From Pochonia chlamydosporia 170 (lineage: Eukaryota > Ascomycota > Sordariomycetes > Hypocreales > Clavicipitaceae): a stretch of 64,000 bases of DNA. Under the pieces are notes generated by a model, which was not told the origin of the DNA, did not search any database, and saw nothing but the letters and a program-made list of their open reading frames with translations. The stretch lies in contig NC_035794.1 in the NCBI RefSeq assembly GCF_001653235.2, positions 372,001 to 436,000 on the forward strand, written 5' to 3'. Made by a program: the position numbers and the translations under genes. This document shows, piece after piece, positions 42,180 through 53,312 of this stretch (within the stretch, counting starts at the first letter, position 1; each line of letters starts with the position of its first letter).

Positions 42180-45140
42180 CTATTCTGCCTGATCCTCGTC
42201 TGCAGTCTGTATTTCGCTATCGGAGTCCAAAACATCAGGTCGCCCTTGTTCCGTGGCAGTTTGCTCGGAGGACAAGTCGTCAACAACTGCCGACCTGTCG
42301 TCGATAAGGTCCATAATGTTGACTTCTTCCCGTGGCCGCAGAAAGACCTGTTTGGACCACAAATCTGCGTATCGTCCATTGGCTACGATCAGCTCACTGT
42401 GGTTCCCTTGTTCAACTACTTCCCCATGCTCCACGACAACGATTCGATCCGCATTCATTATGGTTGACAACCGATGCCTGATATAGTTAGCGAGACGGCT
42501 TGGAAACCCTTCCAGCTAGGACTTACGCCACGACAAAAGTAGTGCGACCCTGGCAAAGCCGTTTGAAGGATAGCTGGATCTGTTGCTCGGTGTCGGTATC
42601 AACGGCACTGGTCGCTTCATCTAGCAAAACAATGTCTGGCCGCCGCAATATAGCTCTTGCAATTGCTACTCGCTGAAGCTCTCCGCCAGATAGTTTTCTG
42701 TTCTTGTTAGACTCGGGGGATATGATTCTGAGCAAAGATGATAATCTTACGCGCCACGTTCACCAACTCTGGTTGCATAGCCTGCTGCCTGGTTAAAATT
42801 TTACGACCATCTGAAGCACGCGGTTCATCCTTACCTTGTGTGAAGCTTGCGATTTTATCGTGTATACTGGCAGCACGGCAGGCGTCAAATACTTCCTCGT
42901 CACTGGCCGTAATCCTCCCATATCGAACATTGTTCATTATCGTATCATCAAATAATATAGGATTCTGTGGAACGATACCAATGCGGTCACGAAGGCTAGG
43001 CAAACACGTTAGTGAGCTTTTCATCGTATAATCACCCGGAGTTAGACTTTCTCACCTGAAGAGATCCACATCACGGATGTCTTGCCCGTCAATCTTTATG
43101 CTTCCGCCTGTAACATCGTAAAATCGATCAAGGAGCTTCAGCAAGGTAGATTTACCAGCTCCTGTAGCGCCAACAAACGCTACAGTTTGGCCGGCAGGGA
43201 CTTTCAGCGAGATACCCTTGATGACCCCTTTGTGTCCATCGTAGCTGAATGTTACATTGTCAAACGTAACATCGCCTGAGACAAACTTTAATGGTCTCGC
43301 TCCTTTCTTATTCTCAACTGTAGATTTCGTTTTCATTATTTCGAGCAGTCGCTCAGCATCGATGAAGTCGTCACTCATCCGTTTCCCAAGCTTGGCGAAG
43401 AATTGCAAGGGAGACGTCAACTGTGCCCAGTACATCAAGAGCATTGCAAATTGACCAGCCGACGCCTTCCCATTCTGAATGCGATAAACAGCCAAAAATG
43501 CACTGGCAAGGAGACCACAAGTGAGGACCATTGTCTGGAATGCAATGGAGACATACCAACTCAATATGTACTGCTGCTCTCTAAGCCACCTGGTGGTCAC
43601 AGCATTGGCATGCCTATTGTCCTCATAACCGATTTGATTGAAGGCGCTAACGGTCTGCCAGCCTTGCAAGCCCGACTGGCGAATATAGTGCTCCTGGTAG
43701 AGAGCATTTACACGTTGCCGGCTTGCCGTCTTGGACTCAGCAACTAACCTGCCGGCCATGATGAAAAAAATAGTTCCTGTTGCCAAGGTTATGAAACCTT
43801 CGTACGGGCCAAAGGTAACTGACAGGTAGATCAAAGCAACACACATGTCAATAAGCATGGGGACCGCCTGGAGCAATACACTCTCTATTGCATTGGACAC
43901 AGCGTGGCCACCATGTATTGCCAGCATCATGTCGGACGAGCTCTTGGAGTCGTGGAAATCGGCTGATAAGTGAATCATGTGGGAGTACGCAGCCCGGGTC
44001 ATGGCATCATGGGAATAATACTGAACAGGGATCCAGAGCCACTGGCGTAGGAGTTCAATTCCGGAGTCGGAAGAGGCGAGCCTCAGCCCAGCAAACACTG
44101 CTACGGCAACCCAGGGATTGTTGGCTTTTGCTTCCTCATTGGATGCCAGGCTGTCCATGATTATACCAGTCTGTCTTGGGATCAGCAGGTGCAACACATT
44201 GGACCCGAGAAGGCACAGGCCGACTGCCGCCACTCGAAGTTGTAGGGCCCGGTTTCCAACAGGCCACACGTAAGGGAAGAGAATCTTCAAGTCGTTAGTA
44301 ACAATGCGAGTTGAAATGCGAAACAAAACTGGTTTCGGCGTGGGCCTAGACTTTGCGGAGAGACTCGATGTTGTTACATACCATAAATCCTTTGGCATAT
44401 GCAAACCAATTCCCTCCTTCCTTCAACCTTTTCTGCATGGATTCTTTTGCCTCCCGTTTGCGACGTTCCCAGGTATACTCAGTTTCCTCATCAGATGCGG
44501 CTTCGGTATCAGAAGTTGATCCATAGCCAGACTCATTAGCATTGGTGGCATCTGACAACAAGGGTTGATGTTCTTCGTCCGTCCATGGATGAACAGCTTG
44601 GACACAGCGCCGCATGGATGTCCAAAAGATAAGGGCAAGAAGAATTGAGCAGCGCAAACTTATCAATGCGAGCTCAGCGGTATCGTAGCGGCCTAAGCTA
44701 TGCGCACGAGATTCGACAACAGCAAAAGCACCCAGAGTTGCTTCAAAAGCCAATGCAATGATCCAGGACCCTTGGTAGGGATACCATACGAGATCCTCGG
44801 CGGTTGATAACCAAGAAAGCTGAATACCAAACACAAGTAGGCAAGACAAACTTCCAACAACAGTGTGCTCGGCTGGGGGCCATTGGCTGTCGGTGCCTTC
44901 AAGTGCGACAAGGCTAACAAGTTGTGCAACATAGGTCAGAATGAAGAGGGAAAGGACACCGACAACTGCCCCGATGCTGGACAATTCTGGTTTTGACGGT
45001 GTTTCTTGCTTGAGATTGTGCAATGTGCACACAGAGAAAAGCGATGCTGCCAGAAAGTACAAAAACACAGCTCCAGGATAAAGATAGTAAAGCAGTGGCG
45101 GCACTGCCGTATCCAGTTCCGTTGCTGCTAACTCCATCAT
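42180..45140 (-). CDS. HMT1-type vacuolar ABC half-transporter (ABCB family)
   Basis: There are six exons on the minus strand: 44382-45140, 43056-44284, 42835-42995, 42751-42781 (31 nt), 42527-42697 and 42180-42477. The introns are 97, 60, 53, 53 and 49 bp, almost all with CTAAC branch points, and every phase agrees. The product is 882 residues. An N-terminal five-helix TMD0 and acidic linker (1-235) precede the six-helix transporter domain. The nucleotide-binding domain has Walker [10 protein letters not shown] near 620, signature LSGGE at 729-733, Walker B IVLLDEAT at 749-756 and the switch His785. TMD0 plus ABCB half-transporter is the layout of Schizosaccharomyces pombe Hmt1, which moves thiol-metal conjugates (for example glutathione or phytochelatin with cadmium) into the vacuole. 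The substrate here is inferred from family only. Confidence 0.92.
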
Positions 45141-45745
45141 TTGGCAGGAAGATGATCTCGGGAAGAAGAGATGGAAGTTAGCAGCCCCCGATCAGCCCCG
45201 AGAGAAAAATAGAAGACGGTCAGATAAGCCCGGTGCCACGGGGCCACGATCGATAGGGGCAGAAGGCGGGAAAAGTAAAAGGAAGTCCAACGGTCGTGAA
45301 GACGATACTGAACCGTGTGGTAAGACCCAGATGGCGGTGGGATCGTCAATAGCGTGTAACTCTGACTGTGTGGTGCCGACCAGACCAAAGCAGACTGGCA
45401 CTGGGAGCTTGGCGGACGTTGGGGACGTTGGGACCGAGCTAGGGACTGGATCAAAGCCCACTTGCATCCAGCCCAGACCAGACCAGACACTTGAGGTGAT
45501 GTTGTTGGCCGTGTTGCACGACCAGGTGACCGCACTTTAGCTAAACTAGGGCGGCCGTAGTAAATCGGGAAAAAAGAAACGAAACAAAGTCTCGATGTCG
45601 GCCAAAGCGATGCAAGGAAAACACCAAGAATAACAACAAAAGTGTCAAGTTCTTTCTGGGGGACGACCGGCAGAATATGTACAGGACAGGAAAAGCAGAT
45701 TGAGACGGGCAGGGGAGCAAGGACGGACGAGGTTGAGGTCTGAGG

Positions 45746-45780
45746 CTGGTCAGGTCTGGTCAGGTCTGGTCAGGTCTGTT
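45746..45780. repeat. GGTCAGGTCT decanucleotide tandem repeat
   Basis: About three and a half units in the upstream region of the ABC-transporter gene; non-coding. Confidence 0.85.
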
Positions 45781-46926
45781 CTGGTCAGTCAATTGTTTAC
45801 TTACCTTATCCAAGACTTCGTGAGGGTAGCTGCGCCGTTTGTACCTTGAACCCGTCCATACCTGGCTGGGACAACAGGGCAAGTACCGAGTACTTCAGGC
45901 TCAGTCTAGTCCGCTTTGGCTCCAAAGGGCCTGACGTGGGAAAGTGAAAGTAGCGCTGCGATTTGGGAATATCTGAACTGGCTCTGGAAGTCAATTGGAT
46001 CGGACTGAATTGGATTGAAGCTGTTGCTTTCGGTGGACACTCATCAAGCTGACCAAAGGGAGATGGATGGACGATTGATGTCTGTGTCCTCCTGTGAAGC
46101 GATGCGGCTGGTTGGTCTGGTATGCAAAAGTGACAGGCTCCATCCATCCTGGCTCCAGGGTTCAAGTCAAGCGTCCATGTCTGTGTGGTTCCCGGCTCTG
46201 GTCCCATCAATTGATACTTTCTTTCAATGTTGGCGCTTTCGCTTGCCTCACACTTGCACTCACCCGCACTTTACTACTAGGTAATTTGGGCTGTGGTCAA
46301 GTCTTGCCTTGTCTGAGTGTCCGATACACGAGTCTGGTCAATCTTTGCCGAGAGCGAACTGGTCAGCCGAGAATACCAGTTGAGATTGGCTAAAAGCACA
46401 ACGCGGTACTTGCCTTCACGAACCTGTGTGGATCAATTGATGCTACATCAAGATACCAAGCTCCGACCAAGCCTAACCAAAGAGACACGGACCACTCCCA
46501 GCCAGCTGGCGGGACCCAGCTCGGGTCACTGCTACTGGGTGCTTGCTGTCGCATGGAGAAGTTGCAGCCCAGCCCACCACTCAAAAGTGTCTGGTACTTG
46601 CCGTCTTTGCACCATCAAAGTCAAGTGTCAATTGCCCATCCCAATCCACAGCCCCTGTTCGTTATCTGCAGTGTGCAGCCTCAACTCATGCTCGTCTCTG
46701 ACCGAGTTGTGCAAGTCCAATGCATTGGCACTTGAGCATCATTTATCATGAAATACTGTTCCGGCTCAAATTTGTTTGTGGTTACATTCTGACGCCTCTT
46801 GTCGCCTATCTTGACTCGTCCTCTGGAGCGAATACCAGTGACAATGAGCCATGGGCTGTGGGGGAGGGCTGATACCAGACGTCACCAGCCTCATCTCTCA
46901 ATCAACGACACCTTGATGCCTCCTGT

Positions 46927-46956
46927 GTGGATGTGGACGTGGACGTGGACGTGGAC
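46927..46956. repeat. GTGGAC hexanucleotide tandem repeat
   Basis: Five units (the first with one mismatch); non-coding. Confidence 0.85.
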
Positions 46957-47839
46957 GACTTGCCGCATCTACCAACTGAAACGTAAAGTTCGCCATACTC
47001 AATTGAACACGTCGAATATCTTGCCCCCACTAAGCTTGCGCATTTCGCATGAGTCGCGGTTGACCACGCTGGGACTTTTCAAGGGCATCAAATTACCCTA
47101 GGTGTGCAGCCGGAATATTCCTGGATAGTCGCTTCTGACACCTGGCTGAGATGCAGATTCTTGGCGAATAGGAAGAATGAATGGAAACACCAAGATGTTA
47201 CCCGAAGCATGATATCAGATTATACCTGTCGCAAATTGCTGATGCGAGGTCCTGTATGGAACATCACAATCCCCAAGTCAGCAAGTGGCCATGTCAACTT
47301 GGAATCGCCATGACTAGGGGCCAGCCTCACCGTATCCTCTTCTGTCTCCATTTGCCTTCAGCTCTCCCCGGTAGCTGGGACCGGACACTCCCACACAATG
47401 CAACATTCGTGCATGCTTTTAACACTTCGAAGGTTTCCGTCCGCCACGGCTCAGGCTGATTTTTCTTTCAAGAAAAATGGCGGCGAAGCTTGCTTGTGGA
47501 ACCACGACCAATTTCTTTATCACTGACACTTTCCCACCAGATTATCTGCAACTTGCCGCTTTGCCTTGACGAGCTCGCTCTGCACAGTCCACACTTGTCG
47601 TTGTCGACCGGCATCCATGTATTGACTCAGAATTGGCCTGACAGCAGATATGCCGTGCGTCATCGGTGTGCAACTTTTGGTGTCAAGAGGGGTGGCCGAT
47701 GTCTTAGTTCTGATAATAGGATATGCAGGCTTGTACCGAGTTCTGCCACCACAGTTCCCAGGACCTGCGCCGCCTCTTGCAGATTCACCCTTGTCAGCGC
47801 GTGGCACATGACCTATTGGGATGTCAACCCAAAATGCTA

Positions 47840-48966
47840 GCAAAGACATTGGATCACTATAATTTGTTCGGGCATCGACGAATCGACGTCCTGAAAAAAA
47901 CGCAATGGTGGAATATCGCGTTGCTGCCAGTTAGTGGCACAGGAAGGGCTGCTTCACAGGCAATCAACAAGCCAACATACGGTCTCTGGCCATTCGACAC
48001 TGTCTTGTCCACACCGCCTGGGACTTCTCTTGGAGGTATAGAGGATGCTTTCCGTCGTGGTTGATGAGGCTCATATCGTTCAAAAACCTAGAGGAGTCAA
48101 CCATGCTCCCTAGTAGACGCATGTCGTGTACCGGCGAGTGTATCTCTAGCAGTGAAAGTTCTGTGCACGATGATTCGAGTCTGCCGCTTCCTTCATACCG
48201 TTGCTCAGTCGTCGGAGCTGAAGGCCTTGTGCCAGTAGTATCCCTTTCGACAGTTGTACTTGTAACCCGGCTTCGAGACGTAATACTTGATTTTCCGGGC
48301 TGATATAATGTTGTTGCATGCCTGCAGAAGCTCGAAATCGGATTAGAGGCTCATCCAATACAACCCCAAGAATGATGGATACCTTTTGGAAGGAGAAAAG
48401 AGAGATGACCTCACGAATCAACTGTTCTTAAGGTCAAAGCGGCCGACGTCGGGTATCAAAGCCTAGTTGGGCAGCTTCACGAACAGCAAACCTGTGGCTG
48501 ATAATAACGAAACATGGCCTGTAGCAAAGCACGCCTGTCAACTTTGCCACCTCGAAATGTACGATGTCCAAACAGGCAGTTTCTGGGCTGCAGAGTCAAA
48601 TAACGAATACGCACGCTGCGTCTCTTGCTCAGACACATTTATGTGGCCCACAATATATGTTTGCCTACCGCCACCACCAAGTATTACTATCCATCTACCG
48701 AATACAAGAAATACGTGGAGAATAAGCTGAGGACGATTCGATCAACACTAATGCTCAAACCATAGATCCGGAGGGTCATCTCCAAAAATCTCACTTTCTC
48801 GGGTCTGAGATTTACCGAAAGGCTGTCAAAGACCAAATCGATCCAGAGGGGGTCCCAACAACTTGGCCGTGTTACACCGTCAACGCAAGAGCCGAATGTC
48901 AGCCTCACTGTTCCTTTCATTCTGAGATTGATCTCAAAACACGGTGGTTTGCTCTCATTTTGAGAT
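47840..48966 (+). pseudogene. Decayed gene, possibly an SNF2-type ATPase remnant
   Basis: Several protein-like stretches follow each other on the plus strand but in different frames with stops between them. From 47850 one frame encodes a coherent segment that ends in FDTVLSTPP and AFRRG. A one-base shift at about 48055 then gives VVDEAHIVQKPRG, like SNF2 motif II (DEAH) with its usual upstream strand. Soon after, RRMSCTGEC resembles the motif III block RWxLTGTP. From about 48525 a segment with two Cys-x2-Cys pairs (CQLC and CVSC) follows, then a charged segment, and an 80-codon open stretch ends at the TAA at 48964. No set of canonical introns that I tried joins these pieces. I read this as a pseudogene; the SNF2 assignment is tentative and the C-terminal part is unrecognised. 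Confidence 0.42.
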
Positions 48967-50947
48967 AAGGATAGATGCCTTCCCCGGCAATGAGGTCAAA
49001 CGTTTGGGGAGGGTATGCATGTTCCAAGGTCACCAATGATGCAAACTTGTCGTTTACTGGTTACATTACTGAGACACAGGCATCCGTCGAACGACCAATT
49101 TTCAAACCTAGAGCTGAGAAGCTTGGTTCTCCGTCGCCGATACACTGCATCTAAATGTATTGAACACAGTGTAAGAAGTCAACGAAAATGATGTTGTAGA
49201 AGGGTGTATCTGACACAGGAAAGTACTTTCCTGTTTCTTACGCAGTTCACTGGTGTTAGACGTTACATGATAGTACTTGAGTATACATATCTACCTAGGT
49301 AGATAAAAAATACTGTGCAGGTTCGTCCATGTTAATACGGTCATGTTGCCTCGGAGGACCGATAAGGCGTTCAAATGGGGAAAACTTCCCCGAATGGTTT
49401 CATGGCGGCACAACTTGTACTTGTCTCCGCTAATTAACATCTCGGTACGCATTTACATATTTTTACGGCGTAATAAGTCCCTCTCGCTTTGCTCTGTTGT
49501 TTGAAAGCAGAGCTAGATCGCATGATGAGATGACGTGACCATTGCGAGGGAACATGCGAATTGGCAAGAACTTCCGACATCTCGCCAATGAACACATTTG
49601 ACGATCAACCATTCAACGCATTTTGAGGGAAAGATTCCTTTCGGCATAATATTCCCGAATCGGAGCCTGAAGAGGTGGGCTGACACGCATTCGTGGTTAT
49701 GGAGGAGCAGGCAATCTGAAGAGAAACCACACTCACGAAACATAGCCCACTATGCATCAAAGCGTTGGGGGGGGGAATACCTACAGAGAGAAGGTGAGGA
49801 ATTCGTAGTTGTCCTATCGGGACATGTCACTGTTTCGATGGTGGTTCGGCCAATCTCCTAGGCTAGGCAACCTGATAGCCTTTTTACTCCGCAGTGTAGG
49901 CGGGATTGCCAACCCGCCGACTACCTACCTAGTAGGTACTCCAGCTCAAGGCGACATTTTAGTCTGTGAGTGACAAGCGATGGGCTTTCTTGTCATTTGT
50001 GACAACCAACATTTTGCTGTGAACTCCGGGACGGCGTCGGCCGTTCACTGACGAGTTGTTTCCGGCATCTCAAGGTCCACGTTGATATCGTACGGAGCAA
50101 GAGCTTCGCTTCCAAATCTAATAATTTTGCGGAGAACGCTGTCTTTTTAATCAATTTGAGCAGCTTAATTACGTGCGACAATCTCATTCGTTGCCATGTG
50201 CGAGCAGTCTTGCCAGCAACACATCAAAATCAGAAAAGAAAGATCTGATCAGTGTGACCCCCACTGCACCTATTCGGGCAATCCCCGCCGTGAGTTAGAG
50301 TCTGTTTGACGTGGAGCTCCAATGCAGCGATTGTTGATTGAGGTTTCGTGCGGACACTAAAATTCCAACAATTGCCAAAAATGGAAACCGCTGGCGAGGG
50401 ACATGCTGCTCAAGCCTCGACTCGGTAGTGCTCGCCGGGCCGGACTCTCCACCGTTCTCCATCTTTCCAAGTGCCACGAGCAATCAATGCCAAGTTGAAT
50501 AGGATGTCAATGTGCCTGGAACGAACAGAGAGAAATTTGCGGAGAGCAATCATGACGTAAAATTACTTTATTCACTCAGAATGGCAATTCTAGGTCGGCG
50601 CGCGAGGAATCCGTATTGTCTCTGGCGGGTAGCGTACTACATACTTAAGGGTCGCATCTGGCATTGTTTAATTCAGGCTGGAGTTGCTCTGAACAATACT
50701 ACTTACTATTCACTGTGTCTTTGTTCACCAACCTCTACATTTCTTTCCAAGCAGAGTTCAGAATTCGTGAACTTTTCAATCGGACCCTGTGTTACAACTC
50801 TCAGAGGATAAAAACTTTCTTCGTTCCTCACTCTTAACCGGCTTGTTGTCGTGCTTGCGGCCACACGATAACATAGCTCAGGGCATCTCTCCTCTTCACC
50901 TAAGTCGACTTAATAAACAGAATATTCTCCCAACAATCACAGCTACG
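48967..50947. other. Intergenic region upstream of MIOX
   Basis: About 2 kb without a supported gene. It includes a perfect 18-bp palindrome at 49288-49305 and a related CTACCTACCTAGTAGGTA at 49921-49938. The last few hundred bases are the presumed MIOX promoter and leader. Confidence 0.5.
49288..49305. repeat. Perfect 18-bp palindrome TATCTACCTAGGTAGATA
   Basis: The sequence equals its own reverse complement over 18 bases. Its core ACCTAGGT recurs at 35255, 39475, 55771, 57410 and 57640, always outside coding sequence. Confidence 0.85.
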
Positions 50948-51877
50948 ATGGCCCCCTCAGCAATCGTCGAATACCCTCCTGCTGCCCATGATGCCGGGCA
51001 AGTTCTTGAAGATCTCTCCGACGCCATCGACGATGTGAACTGCATCAAGTACGACTCGGAAACCAAGTTTGACACAGCGAAGGACAAGACCCAGTTCCGT
51101 CAGTATGAGGAGGCTTGTGACAGAGTCAAGAACTTTTACAAGGAGCAACATGAGAAGCAGACCGTCGCCTACAATCTAGCTGCTCGTAACCGGTTTAACA
51201 GCGCCTCGCGACCTCGACCCGAAATGACCGTCTGGCAGGCCATTGAGAAGCTCAACACTCTGGTTGATGAATCTGACCCCGATACCACTCTATCTCAGAT
51301 TGAACATCTCCTTCAGTCTGCTGAGGCTATTCGCCGCGACGGTAAGCCTCGCTGGATGCAGTTAACCGGTCTGATCCATGACCTGGGCAAGCTGATGCTG
51401 TTCTTCCCCGAACTTGAGACGCAGGGCCAATGGGATGTCGTTGGAGATACTTTCCCTGTTGGCTGTGCTTTCGACAAGCGAATCATTTTACCCGACACTT
51501 TTGCGGCCAATCCCGATACCAAGGACCCCGTCTACAGCACCAAGTTCGGCATTTATGCCCCTGGCTGTGGCCTCGACAACATCATGCTCAGCTGGGGCCA
51601 CGACGAGTACCTCTATCATGTAGTCAAGGATCAGTCCACTCTGCCCGACGAGGCTCTCGCCATGATCCGCTACCACTCCTTCTACCCTTGGCACCGAGAA
51701 GGTGCCTACCGCGAGCTCATGTGCAAGAAGGACCACGATATGCTGAAGGCCGTACAAGCATTCAACCCCTATGACTTGTACAGCAAGAGCGACGATGTCC
51801 CGTCGGTTGAGGTACTTAAGCCTTACTATTTGGATCTGATTGATGAGTTCTTCCCGCAGAAGGTCATCAAGTGGTAA
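50948..51877 (+). CDS. Myo-inositol oxygenase
   Basis: A single-exon gene of 309 residues. The open frame extends 53 codons further upstream without an in-frame ATG; the ATG at 50948 (CTACGATGGCC) is the first and precedes the family's N-terminus. All six ligands of the di-iron centre known from mammalian MIOX can be placed: H120, H144 and D145 (LIHDLGK), H218 (SWGHDEYL), H243 (RYHSFYPWH) and D276 (FNPYDLY). The enzyme cleaves myo-inositol with O2 to D-glucuronate in the cytosol, the entry to inositol catabolism. No other inositol gene is adjacent. The length matches the family. Confidence 0.95.
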   Translation: MAPSAIVEYPPAAHDAGQVLEDLSDAIDDVNCIKYDSETKFDTAKDKTQFRQYEEACDRVKNFYKEQHEKQTVAYNLAARNRFNSASRPRPEMTVWQAIEKLNTLVDESDPDTTLSQIEHLLQSAEAIRRDGKPRWMQLTGLIHDLGKLMLFFPELETQGQWDVVGDTFPVGCAFDKRIILPDTFAANPDTKDPVYSTKFGIYAPGCGLDNIMLSWGHDEYLYHVVKDQSTLPDEALAMIRYHSFYPWHREGAYRELMCKKDHDMLKAVQAFNPYDLYSKSDDVPSVEVLKPYYLDLIDEFFPQKVIKW

Positions 51878-53312
51878 ACCTGTGGGCCGTCTATGAAAAT
51901 GAAGTAAAAAGGGTATTTGGGCCTTGAGACTTGCTTTGTTATTTCTCAGTGGCCACATTGGATTTTGAGTAACGAGAACGATTAATTCATGTAGCGTGCG
52001 ACGACACTTTGGCCGATTTGGCCATGTATTTTGATTTGATAGTCCCTCATAGAGACTTGGGAGAATAGAGCATCGTAATAGACGCAATCATCTCGCGGGA
52101 GCTCCTTGATGGTGCATTCTGACGCAAGTTGCGTTTATCGTCCTTTCACACTCTGTCGCAGACGAACTCCGATGTTAAGAAGCTTGATCCATTCCAAATT
52201 TTATCTTTAGTCAAAGCTCTCTTCGATGTCTAACCGAGGAAGCTTGCTGGGCCGGAGGCCGCCGTCCTTTCGCTTTACCGCAAAGTCGCACCTTGGCTTA
52301 AATCGGATTCTTTCGTAGTAACTCCTAGATGTAATTAGCAACATAATAACTTTTAGACGTTTTCTAGGAATACAAGAACGTGTACGAACGGCACTAGCCT
52401 GCCCTCCCGCCAACCCAGTAGTCACAGTATACTGTATTCTTCTTGGTATGTCTCGCAAAATCTATAACTTTTTGCATCAATACGCCGCCTGCTCCAGCTC
52501 TTCGGCACCGAGCTGTGTGATCTGCTATGAGAACATCTACCCACAAGAAGTTTGCTTCTTTAGTGGCCTTGTTGACGATTCACGAATTTGTCCTGCAAGG
52601 CCGTGGCAGGGGGTCCCTTGGACACCAATTTCACCCACGTGGAGATAGAAGGCTCCCATGCACTGTGACTTGCGAAAGTGAGCTGCTCTTCATTCAATTC
52701 AGACTGAGGGACATTATGGAATCAATTGATGTCAATTAATTAGTCTCTTGCCCCTATGTGAAATGTTGCACAGCATCAAACAGGTCACACCTGTTGCCTC
52801 TCATCCTCACGTGATCTTACGTTGCGCGTCCAGTGGCTGGGTGACTTCTGGTCCCATTTCCGGGTTCCCGACCCGCTGTCTTGCTTGCTCCAGGGGAAGG
52901 AGGAGCTTCTTCGGTGTCAAGGTCCAACATTGAAGTCAAGTCTCGGAGGCCGGGACACCATCCATAGTGCAGACTGTCGTCACCAGGGACCAGTGGACCC
53001 AGGGACGTTAGGAGCCTCGTCTGGTCTAGCCTGAACCTCTCTGCTCGCTTGCTTCCTCCAGGCTTGTACCATACCGTACTCTGTGGGCCGTTGCTGGTTC
53101 ATGACATCCATGTCCACAAACTCCTGCCACACTGCCTGCTCCCAATCTTAACCTCAGCACCCTCGACGTCTTGCGTTTTGCTGTCGCGCTTTGGATTATA
53201 GACGACGCTACCCCGTCCTTGCTCGCAGTGGGCAGTCGATGTCTGCTACTCCAAAACCTCTGCCCATCAACAACATCCAAAGCTACCCCGCTGCATTGGA
53301 CAGAGCTCGACG
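51878..53312. other. Intergenic region between MIOX and VPS35
   Basis: About 1.4 kb: 3' flank of MIOX and promoter of VPS35. No frame here has recognisable features. Confidence 0.5.

Larger units (their letters stand above)
45141..47839. other. Gene-poor region upstream of the ABC transporter
   Basis: About 2.7 kb without a supported gene. It holds tandem repeats at 45746-45780 (GGTCAGGTCT, about 3.5 units) and 46927-46956 (GTGGAC, five units). The part next to 45140 is the presumed promoter of the ABC transporter. Confidence 0.5.
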
